Of a stretch of 64,000 nucleotides of DNA, positions 17,629 to 27,240 are shown in pieces; within the stretch, counting starts at the first letter, position 1, and each line of letters opens with the position of its first letter. Location of the stretch: positions 62,001 through 126,000 of the forward strand of contig NZ_CP011409.1 of assembly GCF_001267925.1 (NCBI RefSeq), in the 5' to 3' direction. The notes under the pieces are model-generated. The model saw nothing but the letters and a program-made list of their open reading frames with translations. It did not search any database and was not told the DNA's origin. This DNA is from Herbaspirillum hiltneri N3 (lineage in GTDB: Bacteria > Pseudomonadota > Gammaproteobacteria > Burkholderiales > Burkholderiaceae_D). The translations under genes were made by a program, and so were the position numbers.

Positions 17629-19269
17629 ATGAATAACATGAAAAACCAGCATCTCGATATTTCCCACCGCCTGGAAAAGCTGACCGAGCTCAGCGTGGAG
17701 CTGAGCACCAACCGCAACATCCCGCTGCTGCTTGAGCGCATCCTGCAGACTGCGCGCAGCATCACGCTGGCCGATGGCGGCACGCTTTACCGCACCGTCG
17801 AAGACGAAGACAGCCTGGCGTTTTACATCTCGATCAACGATACCCTGGGCATGCATCAGGGCGGCAGCAGTGCGCAGAAGATCTCCATTCCCAACATCCA
17901 GCTGACCAGTCCCGACGGCAGCAAGAATCTCAGCGCCGTGGCTGCGTATGCCGCCAACACGCGCAAGTCGGTCAACATCCCCGACGTGTACCAGGCTGAA
18001 GGTTTCAACTTCTCCGGCATGCGCATGTTCGACGAGAAGTTCGGCTACCACTCGCAGTCCTTCCTCACCGTGCCGATGCAGGACCACGAAGGCGAACTGG
18101 TCGGCGTGCTGCAACTGGTCAACGCCATCGATCCTGCAACCGGCAAGCCGCATCCGTTTTCCGAGACCGACCAGTACTTCATCGAAGCGCTGGCGTCGCA
18201 GGCGGCCATCGCCATCACCAACCAGCAGCTGATCTATCGCCTGGAAAACCTGTTCGAACATTTCATCAAGCTCATCAACATGGGCATCGATGAAAAGTCG
18301 CCGCATACCGGCCGCCATTGCGAACACGTGCCGGAGCTGGCGATGATGCTGGCCGAAGCCTCGCATCGGACCACCGAAGGCCCGCTGGCGGATTTCCAGA
18401 TGACCGAGCGCGATCGCCGCGAGTTGTGGGTGGCCGGCCTGTTGCACGACTGCGGCAAGATCACCACGCCCGATCACATCGTCGAGAAGTCGACCAAGCT
18501 GCAGACCATTTACGATCGCATCCACCTGGTGGACGCGCGTTACGAAGTGCTCAAGCGCGACGCCGAGATCCGCGTGCTCAAGGAAAAATGCGCGCTCGGC
18601 GCGGCATTGACCGCACAGAAAAGCGCCGAACTCGATGCCGCACTGGCGGCGGAATGCGAGGCGCTCGACGCCGAACGCAACTTCCTGCGCAAGAGCAACG
18701 TCGGTAGCGAAGGCATGAAGCCGGACGACCAGCAACGCGTGCTGGAGATCGCCAGGCGCCAGTGGCGCGGTCCGGACGGAACCATGCAGGACCTGCTCAG
18801 CACCGACGAAGCCGAGAACCTGCGCATCCGCGCCGGCACCCTCAACGACGCCGAACGCCAGGTGATCAACAACCACATCGTGGTCACCATCAAGATGCTG
18901 GAGTCGCTGCCGTGGCCGAAGCAGCTGCGCAATGTCACCGAATATGCCGGCGGCCACCATGAGCGCATGGACGGCAAGGGTTATCCGAAGGGGCTCACGC
19001 GCGAGCAGATGTCGCCGCAGGCGCGCATGATGGCGATTGCCGACATCTTCGAAGCACTGACCGCCGCCGACCGTCCATACAAGAAAGGCAACACGCTCAG
19101 CGAGGCGCTCGAGATCCTCGGCGGTTTCCGCCTGCGCAACCACATCGACCCCGACCTGTTCGATGTCTTCGTGCGCAGCAAGGTCTACCAGCAATACGCC
19201 GACAAGTTCATGCCCGCCAGCCAGATCGATGTCGTCGATCACAGCAAAATCCCGGGCTTCGTTCCTTAG
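17629..19269 (+). CDS. GAF and HD-GYP domain protein, probable c-di-GMP phosphodiesterase with an inserted helical segment
   Basis: This 546-residue cytoplasmic protein has an N-terminal GAF domain (about 10-190, ending LASQAAIAITNQQL) and a C-terminal HD-GYP domain. The HD pair is H273/D274 in LLHDCGKI, and HHERMDGKGYP ends with G451-Y452-P453. Other HD-GYP landmarks are present: HTGRHCEHV and ARMMAIADIFEALTAADRPYK. The HD to GYP distance is about 178 residues instead of the usual 65 or so; the extra roughly 110 residues are charged and helical (EVLKRDAEIRVLKEK, AALAAECEALDAERNFL). HD-GYP enzymes hydrolyse c-di-GMP to pGpG or GMP. The start is uncertain among ATGs at 17602, 17629 and 17638; a GAG lies 4 bases before the chosen one. 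Confidence 0.88.
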   Translation: MNNMKNQHLDISHRLEKLTELSVELSTNRNIPLLLERILQTARSITLADGGTLYRTVEDEDSLAFYISINDTLGMHQGGSSAQKISIPNIQLTSPDGSKNLSAVAAYAANTRKSVNIPDVYQAEGFNFSGMRMFDEKFGYHSQSFLTVPMQDHEGELVGVLQLVNAIDPATGKPHPFSETDQYFIEALASQAAIAITNQQLIYRLENLFEHFIKLINMGIDEKSPHTGRHCEHVPELAMMLAEASHRTTEGPLADFQMTERDRRELWVAGLLHDCGKITTPDHIVEKSTKLQTIYDRIHLVDARYEVLKRDAEIRVLKEKCALGAALTAQKSAELDAALAAECEALDAERNFLRKSNVGSEGMKPDDQQRVLEIARRQWRGPDGTMQDLLSTDEAENLRIRAGTLNDAERQVINNHIVVTIKMLESLPWPKQLRNVTEYAGGHHERMDGKGYPKGLTREQMSPQARMMAIADIFEALTAADRPYKKGNTLSEALEILGGFRLRNHIDPDLFDVFVRSKVYQQYADKFMPASQIDVVDHSKIPGFVP

Positions 19270-19407
19270 TCCCTTCCTTAGATTTCTCCGGCGTCTCAAC
19301 CTGCCGTCTCCCTTCGTGGCATGAAATCTGCCTCGGACGGAGACGCATGTCCATGGCCGGTCCAGGCTGGGCTGGGATAGAATCTGCAAAAAACTGGGAG
19401 TGAGACG

Positions 19408-20322
19408 GTGCACCTGATCTGGCTGGAAGACTTCATCGAACTGGCGCGTACGCGCAGCTTCTCGCGCGCGGCGGAAAACCGTTTCGTCACGCATCCCGCC
19501 TTCGGCCGCCGCATCAAGGCGCTGGAGCAATGGGTCGGCGCCGAGCTGGTGGTGCGCACGCATCCGGTGTCGCTGACGGCGGCGGGCCAGTTGTTCCTCG
19601 ATGCGGCGACGCATTCGACCGACGTGCTGTATGCCGCGCGGGCGCAGTTGCAGGACGGCTCCGGGCCGGCCGAAAAAACCTTGCGCGTGGCCACCGGCCG
19701 TACGCTGGCGCGCACGTTTTTCCCCGATTGGTACGAGAACATCAACCAGCGCTTCGGACCGTTTCCGGTATCGGTCAGCACCGGCGGCGCGCAGGAGGTG
19801 ATTCTGCGGCTGGGCGCCGGCGACGCCGATTTGCTGGTGATCTATTCGAGTCCGACCACGCGGCTGCTGATCGATCCGATGCGTTACGAATCGCTGACGC
19901 TGGCACGCGAAATCCTGTTGCCGGTGGTGGCCGCCGACGCCAGGGGAAGGCCGCGCTTCAAGCTGGCGCCGGCCAATGCAGCGACGCCGACGCCATGGCT
20001 GGGCTTCTCGCAATCGCTGACCTTGCGCGGCGTACTGGCCAAACACCTGGCCGGCTTGCCGAAGAAAGTTTCGCTGCGGATGGTGTATGAAGCCGACTCC
20101 TATGAATCCATCCACGAAATGGCGCGGCGCGGCGTCGGCGTGGCATGGTTGCCGCAACGGCTGGTGCAGGAAGACGTCAACGAGCGCCGTTTGCTGGTCA
20201 TCGGCGAACCGGAGATGCGGGTCAACTTCGACATCTCGCTGTACCGCGTGCGCGGCAACGACGATGCGCTGGTCAACGCCATCTGGGACGGTGTCGCATC
20301 GGATGCCATCGACCGCTCCTGA
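19408..20322 (+). CDS. LysR-family transcriptional regulator
   Basis: This 304-residue regulator has an N-terminal winged helix-turn-helix (WLEDFIELARTRSFSRAAE, then HPAFGRRIKALEQWVG) and a C-terminal type 2 periplasmic-binding-like effector domain. The substitution of QPAFSRRI by HPAFGRRI places it in a subgroup resembling HypT-like and metabolite-transport-linked LysR proteins. The start is GTG at 19408 with GGGAG about 6 bases upstream; a TAGAAT-like -10 lies near 19378-19383. It precedes, on the same strand, an MHS-type transporter and a desuccinylase-like hydrolase, which are the likely targets. The effector is unknown. Confidence 0.88.
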   Translation: MHLIWLEDFIELARTRSFSRAAENRFVTHPAFGRRIKALEQWVGAELVVRTHPVSLTAAGQLFLDAATHSTDVLYAARAQLQDGSGPAEKTLRVATGRTLARTFFPDWYENINQRFGPFPVSVSTGGAQEVILRLGAGDADLLVIYSSPTTRLLIDPMRYESLTLAREILLPVVAADARGRPRFKLAPANAATPTPWLGFSQSLTLRGVLAKHLAGLPKKVSLRMVYEADSYESIHEMARRGVGVAWLPQRLVQEDVNERRLLVIGEPEMRVNFDISLYRVRGNDDALVNAIWDGVASDAIDRS

Positions 20323-20602
20323 TCCTTTCGGGGACGCGCTCCGCAGCAAAAAGCACAAGCCTGTGCCGAAACGGCAATAAGCAAAAAAACGCGCTCACTA
20401 TACTCCCTCAAAGTTCTCGCAACGCGTGTCGGTACGTCTGGAAACACGCTCCCAAATAGAGTGCAATGGAGTACAACGCGCACTATTTTCGAGCATCTTG
20501 CCAAGCATCCCGCCGCTTTCGAGCCACCTAGAATAAGCACGCAGACATGGCTGCCTCCGGCAGCAACAATGCGTAGCACCAAGAGAAAATGGGAGTCACC
20601 GC

Positions 20603-21940
20603 ATGTCAGCCGAATTTGAGTCGTCATCACCACTGTCCGCCACCGCATCGCCGGCAGCCAAACGCAAGAATCCCTGGAAAGAAATCTGCGCCGCCAGCAT
20701 CGGCAACGCGCTGGAGTTCTACGACCTGCTGATTTACGGCTACTTCGCCGTGGTCATCGGAAAATTGTTCTTCCCGGCGCAGGATGAGACCACCTCGCTG
20801 CTGCTGAGTGTGGGCACTTTCGGCATCTCCTTCGTGATCCGTCCGCTCGGCGCCATCGTGCTCGGTTCCTACGCCGACCGCGCCGGACGCAAGGCATCGC
20901 TGACCGCGTCGATTCTGATCATGATGGTCGGCACGGCGATGATCGCGTTTGCGCCGACCTATGCGCAGATCGGCATCGCCTCGCCGCTGATCATCATCGT
21001 GGCGCGCCTGTTGCAAGGCTTCTCCACCGGCGGCGAATTCGGCGCGGCCACCGCCTTCATGGTGGAGCACGCCGACGCCAAACGCCGCGGGTTTTTCGCC
21101 AGCTGGCAACTGTCGACGCAGGGCCTGGCCACTGTGCTCGCCGCCGGCGTCAGCGCTTTGCTCAGCTACAACCTGACGGATGCGCAGCTCAACGATTGGG
21201 GCTGGCGGGTGGCCTTCTGCTTTGGTCTGCTGGTGGGCCCGGTCGGTCTCTATATCCGAAGCCAGATCGATGAAACGCCGGAGTTCAAGAAGATCGCCGC
21301 CGACGCGGCTGTCGCCAAGGCGGAGAAATCGCCGCTGATGCTCGTGCTGGTGCGTGACCGCGTCAAGCTGCTGCTGGCCATCGGCGTGGTGGCCGGCGCC
21401 ACCGCCTTCAACTATGTGCACAAGCTGTACATGCCGACCTACGCATTGAAGCAGTTGCATATTCCTGCGACTTCCTCCTTCATCGGCGCGCTGATCACCG
21501 GCCTGGTGCTGATGCTGACGGCGCCGGTGTTCGGTACGCTGTCCGATCGCTATGGCCGCTTCCGTGTGCTGACGATTGCGATGCTGTCGATCGGCCTGAC
21601 CTCGTACCCGCTGTTCATGCTGCTCAATACCTGGCCGACCGTGACCACATTGATCGCCGTGCAGGGCATCGTCGGCGTGCTGATCGCCGCCTGCCTGGGG
21701 CCGATCCCGGCGATGCTGTCGGATATCTTCCCGACGCAGACGCGCGGCACCGGCCTGGCGCTGAGCTACAACTTCTCGGTGACCTTGTTCGGCGGCTTCT
21801 CGCCGCTGATCGTGACGTGGATGATCGCCGCTACCGAAAACAAGATGGCGCCGAGCTTCTATGTCATGGCCACTGCGTTGATTAGCCTGGTCGCGGTGAT
21901 CGTGCTGGGCCGCCGCATGGGACGCAATCCGGCGCAATAA
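20603..21940 (+). CDS. MFS transporter, metabolite:H+ symporter (MHS) family
   Basis: This 445-residue inner-membrane protein has about 12 hydrophobic helices and the MFS loop signature GSYADRAGRKASL after helix 2, repeated more weakly as GTLSDRYGRFRVL. The N-terminal GNALEFYDLLIYGYFA and the QGFSTGGEFG motif are hallmarks of the metabolite:H+ symporter branch (citrate, dicarboxylate, proline/betaine, shikimate carriers). The ATG at 20603 has GGGAG about 7 bases upstream. It is followed 118 bases later by a desuccinylase/aspartoacylase-like hydrolase and preceded by a LysR gene, suggesting uptake and hydrolysis of an acylated amino acid or carboxylate. The substrate cannot be told from sequence. 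Confidence 0.88.
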   Translation: MSAEFESSSPLSATASPAAKRKNPWKEICAASIGNALEFYDLLIYGYFAVVIGKLFFPAQDETTSLLLSVGTFGISFVIRPLGAIVLGSYADRAGRKASLTASILIMMVGTAMIAFAPTYAQIGIASPLIIIVARLLQGFSTGGEFGAATAFMVEHADAKRRGFFASWQLSTQGLATVLAAGVSALLSYNLTDAQLNDWGWRVAFCFGLLVGPVGLYIRSQIDETPEFKKIAADAAVAKAEKSPLMLVLVRDRVKLLLAIGVVAGATAFNYVHKLYMPTYALKQLHIPATSSFIGALITGLVLMLTAPVFGTLSDRYGRFRVLTIAMLSIGLTSYPLFMLLNTWPTVTTLIAVQGIVGVLIAACLGPIPAMLSDIFPTQTRGTGLALSYNFSVTLFGGFSPLIVTWMIAATENKMAPSFYVMATALISLVAVIVLGRRMGRNPAQ

Positions 21941-22058
21941 GCCGAACTAAGCCGAACCTCTTCTTCATTCATTTCTTTCACTCATTTTTATTTGAATCAG
22001 GCCGGATGCGCAGCAGCGCATCCGTTCACATCGTCAGCCTGGACGCTGGAGCAATCGC

Positions 22059-23042
22059 ATGAAAACCCTGGAACAAGTACGCGCACAACTGAAACACTAT
22101 CCGGTCGAGGTGGAGTTTCCCGACATCGCCAAATGGCAGCACGGCAATACCGGCGTCGACTACGTGCACAGCATCGACAGCGGCGTCGCCGGTCCGCACG
22201 TGATGATCCTGGCGCTGATGCACGGCAATGAAGTCAGCGGCGCGATCACCGTCGGCCGTTTGCTGCAAGCCGGCCTGCGTCCGCTGAAGGGCCGCATCAC
22301 GCTCGGCTTCGCCAACGTCGAAGCCTATCGCCGTTTCGATGCGCGCAATCCCGATGCGACGCGCTACGTCGACGAAGACATGAACCGCGTCTGGTCGTCG
22401 TCGCGTCTCGACGGCGCCGAGGACAGCGTCGAACTGCGCCGCGCGCGTGAGCTGCGTCCTATCATCGATACGGTCGACTACATGCTCGACCTGCATTCCA
22501 TGCATGAAGAAGCGCCGCCGCTGATCGTCAGCGGTCCGCTTGAAAAAGGCATCCGGTTCGCCGCCGATGTCGGCGCGCCGGAACACGTGATCATCGACGT
22601 CGGCCATCCCAACGGCAAGCGCATGCGCGACTATGCCGGCTTCGGCGATCCGGCCAGCGCCAAGAATGCCTTGCTGATCGAGACCGGCCAGCACTTCTCC
22701 ACGCGCAGCAAGGACGTGGCGATGGATTCGGCTTGCCGCTTCCTGATCGCCACCGGCGTGATGGCCGAGCTAGACCTGCGCGCCTTCATGCTGGCCGGCG
22801 CCCCGGCACCGCAGCGCTTCTTCCGTGTGACCGAGCCGGTGGTGGCGACTTCCTACGATTTTGAATTTGCCGAAGATTATCGCGGCATGGAAATCATCGC
22901 CAAAGCTGGCACCGTGATCGCCCGCGAAGGCGCTCGCGAATTCGTCACGCCGTACGATAACTGCGTCATCGTCATGCCGTCGCTGCGCCAGCTCGGACCG
23001 GGCGTGACAGTGGTGCGGCTGGGGCATGTCGTCGCGCGCTAA
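22059..23042 (+). CDS. Succinylglutamate desuccinylase/aspartoacylase family zinc hydrolase
   Basis: This 327-residue protein is a carboxypeptidase-like (M14-fold) hydrolase. Zinc ligands are visible as H55 and E58 in HGNEVSG and H146 in LDLHSMHEE. The conserved region DEDMNRVW and a late LLIETGQHF also match the desuccinylase/aspartoacylase family, which cleaves N-acyl amino acids. It follows an MHS transporter on the same strand and probably acts on the transported compound. The ATG at 22059 lies near a weak GGAGCAAT ribosome site. Family members include AstE, AspA-like enzymes and uncharacterised deacylases; sequence alone does not choose among them. Confidence 0.85.
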   Translation: MKTLEQVRAQLKHYPVEVEFPDIAKWQHGNTGVDYVHSIDSGVAGPHVMILALMHGNEVSGAITVGRLLQAGLRPLKGRITLGFANVEAYRRFDARNPDATRYVDEDMNRVWSSSRLDGAEDSVELRRARELRPIIDTVDYMLDLHSMHEEAPPLIVSGPLEKGIRFAADVGAPEHVIIDVGHPNGKRMRDYAGFGDPASAKNALLIETGQHFSTRSKDVAMDSACRFLIATGVMAELDLRAFMLAGAPAPQRFFRVTEPVVATSYDFEFAEDYRGMEIIAKAGTVIAREGAREFVTPYDNCVIVMPSLRQLGPGVTVVRLGHVVAR

Positions 23043-23089
23043 ATTAGCTGTAATTAGCTGTATTCACTCCGGGGGGAGATCTGCGCATC

Positions 23090-24703
23090 ATGGGAAAAAT
23101 GAAAATCGGCAAGCGGCTGACACTGGGTTTCGCCGCCATCATGCTGTTGTCCATCGTCATCACGGCGATCGGCATCTGGCGTTTGCAGGTAGTGTCCGAT
23201 GTCACACGCGCGATGGTGGAACAGTCGGCGCGCAAGGAACGCCTGATCTCCAGCTGGTACGGCAGCCTGCGCGCCGGCATCGTGCGCACGATCGCGATTT
23301 CGCGCAGCGCCGACCCCACGTTGAAAACGTATTTCATTGATGAGGCCAAGGCATCGACCGCCAACTCCACGCGCCTGCAAAAAGAGATCGGCGAGTTGCT
23401 GAGCAGCGAGGAAGAAAAATCCCTGTATCAGAACATCGGCGAGCGCCGCAAGGTCTACCTGGCGTCGCACTATCGCATCCTCGACCTCAAATCGGCGGGC
23501 AACATCGAAGAAGGCAATCGCCTGCTTGATCAGGAGTTCGTGCCGCTGGCGAAGAGCTATCAGGATTCCATGCTCAAGTTGCTGGAACTGGAACAGCGTG
23601 ACATCGACAAGACCACGCAGCAGATCGACGACATCGCCGCCGGCAGCCGGCGCCTGCTGCTGATTCTGGAAGGCTTGTCCTTGTTGCTGGGCTGCTTCTG
23701 CGCATGGTATCTGACGATCGGCATCACGCGTCCGATCAATGCGGCGCTGGGCATTTCGCGCCGCGTCGCCGCCGGCGACCTGAGCACGCAAGTCAGCGGC
23801 GGCGACGGCAAGAGCGCCGACGAAGTCGGGCAACTGCTGTCGTCCCTCAACGACATGAACGGCAGCCTGCGCAACATCGTCGGCAATGTACGCCAGGGCA
23901 CCAACACGATTGCGGTGGCATCCGCCGAGATCAGCACCGGCAATCACGATCTGTCGGCGCGTACTGAGCAGCAGGCCAGTGCGCTTGAAGAGACCGCATC
24001 GGCAATGGAAGAACTGATCTCCACCGTACGCCAGAACGCCGACAACGCCGATACGGCCAGCCGATTAGCGTCGGAAGCGTCCGGCATCGCGGTCGAGGGC
24101 GGTGAGGTGGTGACCCGCGTGGTGGCGACCATGAGCGCCATCAACAGTTCGTCGCGCAAGATTGTCGACATCATCAGCGTGATCGACGGCATCGCCTTCC
24201 AGACCAATATCCTGGCCTTGAACGCCGCCGTCGAAGCGGCGCGTGCCGGCGAACAGGGCCGCGGTTTTGCCGTCGTGGCAAGTGAAGTGCGCAGCCTGGC
24301 GCAACGCAGCGCCACCGCCGCGAAAGAAATCAAGTTGCTGATCGATGACTCGGTGAAAACCGTCGGCGACGGCGGCGTATTGGTGGAACAGGCCGGCGCC
24401 ACCATGGAGCGCGTGGTCGGCAGCGTGCGCAAAGTTGCCGAGATCGTCGGCGAGATCAGTCTGGCCAGCCGCGAGCAATCGTCGGGCATCGAGCAGGTCA
24501 ACCTCGCCATCAGCCAGATGGATGAAATGACCCAGCAGAACGCCGCACTGGTGGAGCAGGCGGCTGCCGCGGCGGCGTCGATGCAGTCCCAGGCGGCATC
24601 GCTGGCGCAGCTGGTGAGCGTGTTTTCGCTCGATCATGGTTCGCGAACGGCGGCGTCCTTGTCTGCGCCGTCGCCGCTGCCTGCCTTGACCCAAGCGGCC
24701 TAG
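23090..24703 (+). CDS. Methyl-accepting chemotaxis protein
   Basis: This 537-residue chemoreceptor has membrane segments at about 9-31 and 188-210 flanking a periplasmic helical sensor (four-helix-bundle type). A HAMP domain follows at about 210-265, and then the cytoplasmic signalling coiled coil. The hairpin tip [24 protein letters not shown] near residues 365-390 (shown here only as its start and end motifs) is nearly invariant in MCPs and binds CheA/CheW. Methylation-helix sequence ([17 protein letters not shown]) is present. The protein ends [10 protein letters not shown], without the NWETF-type CheR/CheB tether. The ATG at 23090 follows GGGGGGAG by about 12 bases; an ATG nine bases on is possible. 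The ligand is unknown. Confidence 0.93.
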   Translation: MGKMKIGKRLTLGFAAIMLLSIVITAIGIWRLQVVSDVTRAMVEQSARKERLISSWYGSLRAGIVRTIAISRSADPTLKTYFIDEAKASTANSTRLQKEIGELLSSEEEKSLYQNIGERRKVYLASHYRILDLKSAGNIEEGNRLLDQEFVPLAKSYQDSMLKLLELEQRDIDKTTQQIDDIAAGSRRLLLILEGLSLLLGCFCAWYLTIGITRPINAALGISRRVAAGDLSTQVSGGDGKSADEVGQLLSSLNDMNGSLRNIVGNVRQGTNTIAVASAEISTGNHDLSARTEQQASALEETASAMEELISTVRQNADNADTASRLASEASGIAVEGGEVVTRVVATMSAINSSSRKIVDIISVIDGIAFQTNILALNAAVEAARAGEQGRGFAVVASEVRSLAQRSATAAKEIKLLIDDSVKTVGDGGVLVEQAGATMERVVGSVRKVAEIVGEISLASREQSSGIEQVNLAISQMDEMTQQNAALVEQAAAAAASMQSQAASLAQLVSVFSLDHGSRTAASLSAPSPLPALTQAA

Positions 24704-24728
24704 GGGCAGGCCAAAGGCCGGGATACGG

Positions 24729-24770
24729 TAAAATGCGCGGATCGGCGCCGCATCTCGCGGGCGCCGGTCC
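24729..24770 (+). promoter_or_regulatory. Putative promoter -10 and 5'-end hairpin in the sulP leader
   Basis: A TAAAAT at 24729-24734 could be a -10. Beginning where its transcript would start, an 11-bp stem (24739-24749 with 24760-24770, one G-U wobble) closes a 10-base loop. It could equally terminate the preceding chemoreceptor transcript, although no T tract follows at once. About 150 further leader bases precede the sulP start. Confidence 0.35.
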
Positions 24771-24923
24771 GGTTTGCATATTGCCTCCTGCGCAACACTC
24801 TGACAGCTCCATTTCCCCTTGAAGCGCCGCCTGTTTTTACCGGGCGCCGTCTTTCCTGCAGGTCGTCATCGCTGTTTCCCCAGTTGCCCATGTGCGCCGG
24901 CATCGGATTACGGACAACGATCA

Positions 24924-26432
24924 ATGAACACAACTTCCTTTCGCGACGAATGGTTGTCGAACGGCAAAGCCAATGTGCTGGCCGGACTGACCTCGTCGTT
25001 TGCGCTGGTGCCCGAGTGCATCGCGTTCGCGCTGGTGGCCCAGCTCAATCCGTTGATGGGGCTGTACGGCGCCTTCTTCATCTGCACCCTCACTGCGCTG
25101 TTCGGCGGCCGGCCCGGCATGATTTCGGGAGCGGCCGGTTCGATGGCGGTGGTGATCGTGGCGCTGGTGGCGCAGCACGGTGCGCAGTATTTCCTGTTGA
25201 CGGTGGTGCTCAGCGGCGCGCTCATGCTGCTGTTCGGAGCGCTGCGGCTGGGCAAGCTGATCCGCATGGTGCCGCATCCGGTGATGCTGGGTTTCGTCAA
25301 CGGCCTGGCGATCGTGATTGCGATGGCGCAGTTCGAACACTTCAAGCAGACCGACGCGAGCGGCACGCACTGGCTGCACGGCGCGCCCCTGCTGATCATG
25401 GTGGCGCTGGTGGCGGTCACGATGCTGATCGTCTATCTGTTGCCGCGCCTGACGCGCGTCATCCCGCCGGCGTTGGCGGCCATTGTCGGCGTGGCCGTAC
25501 TGAGCCAGGTGACCGGTTTGCCCACGCGCACGCTGGGCGATATGGCGCACATTGCAGGCGGCTTGCCGATCTGGCATTTTCCCGAGGTGCCGCTGACGCT
25601 GGAAACCTTGCGGATCGTCGCTCCCTACGCAGTGCTGATGGCCGTCGTCGGTTTGCTGGAAACGCTGCTGACGCTCAACCTCACCGATGAAATCACCGAG
25701 ACGCGCGGCCAGGCCAATCGCGAATGCCTGGCGCTGGGTGTTGCCAATGTGGTGTCGGGTCTGTTCGGCGGCATGGGCGGTTGCGCCATGATCGGCCAGA
25801 CCATGATCAACCTCAGTTCGGGCGGCCGGTCGCGGCTGTCGGGCGTGGTCAGCGGCGTGATGATCTTGTTGTTCATCCTGTTCCTGTCGCCGCTGATCGA
25901 ACGTATCCCGCTGGCTGCGCTGGTGGGCGTGATGTTCGTGGTGGCGCAGCAGACTTTCGCGTGGGGCTCGCTGCGCGTGCTCGGCAAGGTGCCGCGCAAC
26001 GATGCGCTGGTGATCGTCGCGGTGACCGTGATTACGGTGTTCACGGATCTGGCGGTGGCGGTGCTGTGCGGTATCGTGATTGCGGCGCTCAATTTCGCGT
26101 GGCAGCATGCGCGCGAGATTCGCGCTGACATTTCGGAATCGGGTGATGGCGAGAAGACCTATGTCCCGCACGGCACGCTGTTCTTCGCATCGACCGCGCA
26201 TTTCCAGGAGTTGTTCGATCCGGCGCAGGATCCGCTGCGCGTGGTGGTCGATTGCCGCCACCTGCATCTGGCCGATCACTCCGCCATCGCTGCGCTGGAA
26301 GCGCTGTCCGAGCGCTACACCCGGGCCGGCAAACATCTGCGGCTGGCGCATCTGTCGCGTCGCAGCCGTCAACTGCTGCAGCGTGTGGGCATGGACGTCG
26401 GCGAGCCGGAGATGGCCGGCGCGCGTCGTTAA
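24924..26432 (+). CDS. SulP-family anion transporter with C-terminal STAS domain
   Basis: This 502-residue inner-membrane carrier has about 12-14 hydrophobic spans (about 15-400) and a C-terminal cytoplasmic STAS domain (about 405-495, FASTAHFQELFD, VVVDCRHLHLADHSAIAALEAL). The opening ANVLAGLTSSFALVPECIAFALVA matches the first helices of SulP proteins, which move sulfate, bicarbonate or dicarboxylates (the quoted piece is split: ANVLAGLTSSFALV then PECIAFALVA). The start is the ATG at 24924; a longer frame upstream lacks membrane-protein character. A leader hairpin lies about 150 bases upstream. The gene converges on a DUF1993 gene. Substrate choice (sulfate or bicarbonate) is not decidable here. 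Confidence 0.9.
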   Translation: MNTTSFRDEWLSNGKANVLAGLTSSFALVPECIAFALVAQLNPLMGLYGAFFICTLTALFGGRPGMISGAAGSMAVVIVALVAQHGAQYFLLTVVLSGALMLLFGALRLGKLIRMVPHPVMLGFVNGLAIVIAMAQFEHFKQTDASGTHWLHGAPLLIMVALVAVTMLIVYLLPRLTRVIPPALAAIVGVAVLSQVTGLPTRTLGDMAHIAGGLPIWHFPEVPLTLETLRIVAPYAVLMAVVGLLETLLTLNLTDEITETRGQANRECLALGVANVVSGLFGGMGGCAMIGQTMINLSSGGRSRLSGVVSGVMILLFILFLSPLIERIPLAALVGVMFVVAQQTFAWGSLRVLGKVPRNDALVIVAVTVITVFTDLAVAVLCGIVIAALNFAWQHAREIRADISESGDGEKTYVPHGTLFFASTAHFQELFDPAQDPLRVVVDCRHLHLADHSAIAALEALSERYTRAGKHLRLAHLSRRSRQLLQRVGMDVGEPEMAGARR

Positions 26433-26462
26433 CCCTTGGCGCGAGATCCGCAGGCCGTCGAA

Positions 26463-26500
26463 GGATGTCGATTCAAGTCGAAAGTCGTGAACCGACATCC
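26463..26500. terminator. Inverted repeat between convergent genes
   Basis: A perfect 8-bp inverted repeat (GGATGTCG at 26463-26470, CGACATCC at 26493-26500) lies in the 118-bp gap between the convergent sulP and DUF1993 genes. The loop is 22 bases and no T tract follows, so terminator function is only a possibility. A direct repeat ATTCAGGCC follows nearby. Confidence 0.3.
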
Positions 26501-26550
26501 CTATGCTTCACAGGTCCATTCAGGCCAATTCAGGCCTGTTTGCGAAGCGA

Positions 26551-27054
26551 TCAGAAACCGAGGTAATCCATCTTGCCGATCTTCACGCCCTTGTGGCGCA
26601 GGATGTCATAGGCCGTGGTGATGTGGAACAGGAAGTTCGGCAGCGCGAAGGTCAGCAGATAAGCCTGGCCGGTAAATTTGGTTTCGTTGCCGCGCAGCTT
26701 GATGACGATTTCGCGTTCGGCGCTGCCCGCCAGTTGTTCCGGCGTCACGGTCTCGAGGAAGGCGATGGTCTTGGCGATGCGTTCCTGCAGCTGCGGGAAA
26801 GTGGTTTCTTCGTCGGCGAAGCTGGGCGGCTGGATCGCCGACAGGCGCGCGGCGCCGAACTTGGCGGCATCGCTGGCGCGCTGGATCTGACCGGTCAACG
26901 GATACATGTCTTCAAACAGGCGCGCGGTCAGGATGGTGTCCGGATCGAGCTTGTTCTCTTCGGCGTGGGCGATGGCCTTGTCGAGCAAGCCCGACAGATT
27001 CTTCAGCGCGCGGATGAAGACGGGAATGGAAATCTGATGCATGGTGAGCGACAT
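26551..27054 (-). CDS. DUF1993 domain protein
   Basis: This 167-residue soluble protein consists of one DUF1993 domain. It is predicted to be a DinB-like four-helix bundle (FIRALKNLSGLLDKAIAHAEE, read here in parts, then LFEDMYPLTGQIQRASD and LLTFALPNFLFHITTAYDILRH). The histidine near the end (FHITTAYDILRHKG) corresponds to the DinB-like fold but no complete metal triad is evident. The ATG at 27052-27054 has AGGAG about 5 bases upstream, whereas the longer frame to 27171 has none. It stands alone between convergent sulP and the end of the efflux operon. The function of DUF1993 proteins is not known. Confidence 0.85.
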   Translation of the reverse strand: MSLTMHQISIPVFIRALKNLSGLLDKAIAHAEENKLDPDTILTARLFEDMYPLTGQIQRASDAAKFGAARLSAIQPPSFADEETTFPQLQERIAKTIAFLETVTPEQLAGSAEREIVIKLRGNETKFTGQAYLLTFALPNFLFHITTAYDILRHKGVKIGKMDYLGF

Positions 27055-27139
27055 GGTGACTCCTGGAATGAGTGAATCGGGAACAACAACGGCCGTCTGA
27101 TGCCATTCATCATAAAGACAACGCACAACAGCCGCAGAG

Positions 27140-27185
27140 AATAAAAAAGCCGACCAGCTCGGCATGGGCAACCGCTCCGGTCGGC
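27140..27185 (-). terminator. Rho-independent terminator of the RND efflux operon
   Basis: On the minus strand a 7-bp stem GCCGACC/GGTCGGC (27149-27155 with 27179-27185) is followed directly by TTTTTTATT (27140-27148). It lies 56 bases after the stop of the outer-membrane channel gene, the last gene of the operon. Confidence 0.8.
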
Positions 27186-27240
27186 AAGGGGACGAAACAC
27201 CTCATGACGGTCCACAGCATCGATGGCCGCGGACACGCCC

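Noticed and set aside
17479..20358. 959-codon open frame on the minus strand
   Set aside because: It lies antisense to the HD-GYP and LysR genes, has low-complexity His/Gln/Arg-rich composition and no domain; it is a GC-rich mirror frame.
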